Below are positions 5,352 through 5,476 of a DNA stretch of 5,476 bases, piece by piece. Position 1 is the first letter of the stretch; each line of letters opens with the position of its first letter. A program made the translations under genes and the position numbers. The DNA lies in the NCBI GenBank assembly GCA_027036655.1, contig JALWEC010000043.1, forward strand, positions 1 through 5,476, in the 5' to 3' direction. The notes beneath the pieces are model-generated. The model saw nothing but the letters and a program-made list of their open reading frames with translations. It was not told where the DNA came from and ran no database searches. This DNA comes from Melioribacteraceae bacterium (GTDB taxonomy: Bacteria > Bacteroidota > Ignavibacteria > Ignavibacteriales > Melioribacteraceae).

Positions 5352-5476
5352 CCTATCGTAGTAAGCCGCAATATGCCAAGGCAGACAATGGAGCAAAGGT
5401 AATAAATCTATGAACCTCTGTGAATCTGAACCTTGATTTTATGTTTTATGACAATAATCTTAGCAAAAATCACAAG
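5352..5476. other. Intergenic sequence without recognised features
   Basis: This is the end of the 421-base gene-free stretch that begins at 5056. I see no coding frame, no RNA gene and no strong hairpin; TGCC-AA-GGCA at 5374-5383 is too short to call. CTCTGTGAATCTGAACC (5416-5432) is faintly like dispersed 'CTCTGTGAA' repeats, but there is no second copy here. Confidence 0.4.

Overview
The window suggests a low-to-mid GC member of the Bacteroidota/Ignavibacteriota (Chlorobi-like) group. Two predicted secreted proteins end in a type IX secretion (T9SS) type A sorting domain, with the 'QNYPNPFNP ... DILGREVATLV ... GVYFYTLRAG ... KKMTLIK' signature. Signal peptides end in the 'AQ' typical of these bacteria, and one gene resembles the DUF6029 outer-membrane family. 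This assignment comes from protein style, not from a database search.

Bases 1-1622 (+) hold the 3' part of a large secreted protein whose start lies before the window. It has the tail of an Omp28-like region, a beta-rich linker, a Rossmann-like domain related to glutamine amidotransferase/ThuA folds but with no Cys, and a T9SS sorting domain. A short palindromic repeat is inserted in frame inside the sorting domain. Bases 1623-1752 hold two oppositely oriented arrays of a 7-bp repeat.

Bases 1753-4556 (+) form a tight three-gene unit: a small T9SS-exported beta-sandwich protein (1753-2514), a TlpA/ResA-like thioredoxin with a signal peptide (2530-3021), and a DUF6029-like predicted outer-membrane beta-barrel (3018-4556) that overlaps the thioredoxin gene by 4 bases. 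Each of the three proteins has exactly two cysteines, closely spaced (CxxxC, CKPC, CxxxxC). This makes a periplasmic/outer-membrane thiol-redox module a reasonable hypothesis. The upstream Omp28-like protein may belong to the same theme.

Bases 4557-4749 are intergenic and contain a short dispersed-type repeat. On the minus strand, 4750-5055 encodes an FmdB-family zinc-ribbon protein with a low-complexity Ser/Lys/Ala/Glu tail, convergent with the operon. Bases 5056-5476 contain no gene. They hold its likely promoter, then a MITE-like element of about 173 bp (5168-5340) with imperfect terminal inverted repeats, flanked by an exact 11-bp direct repeat. The repeat inside the first gene is a shortened relative of the right arm of this element, so the same repeat family appears both as an intergenic element and as coding sequence.
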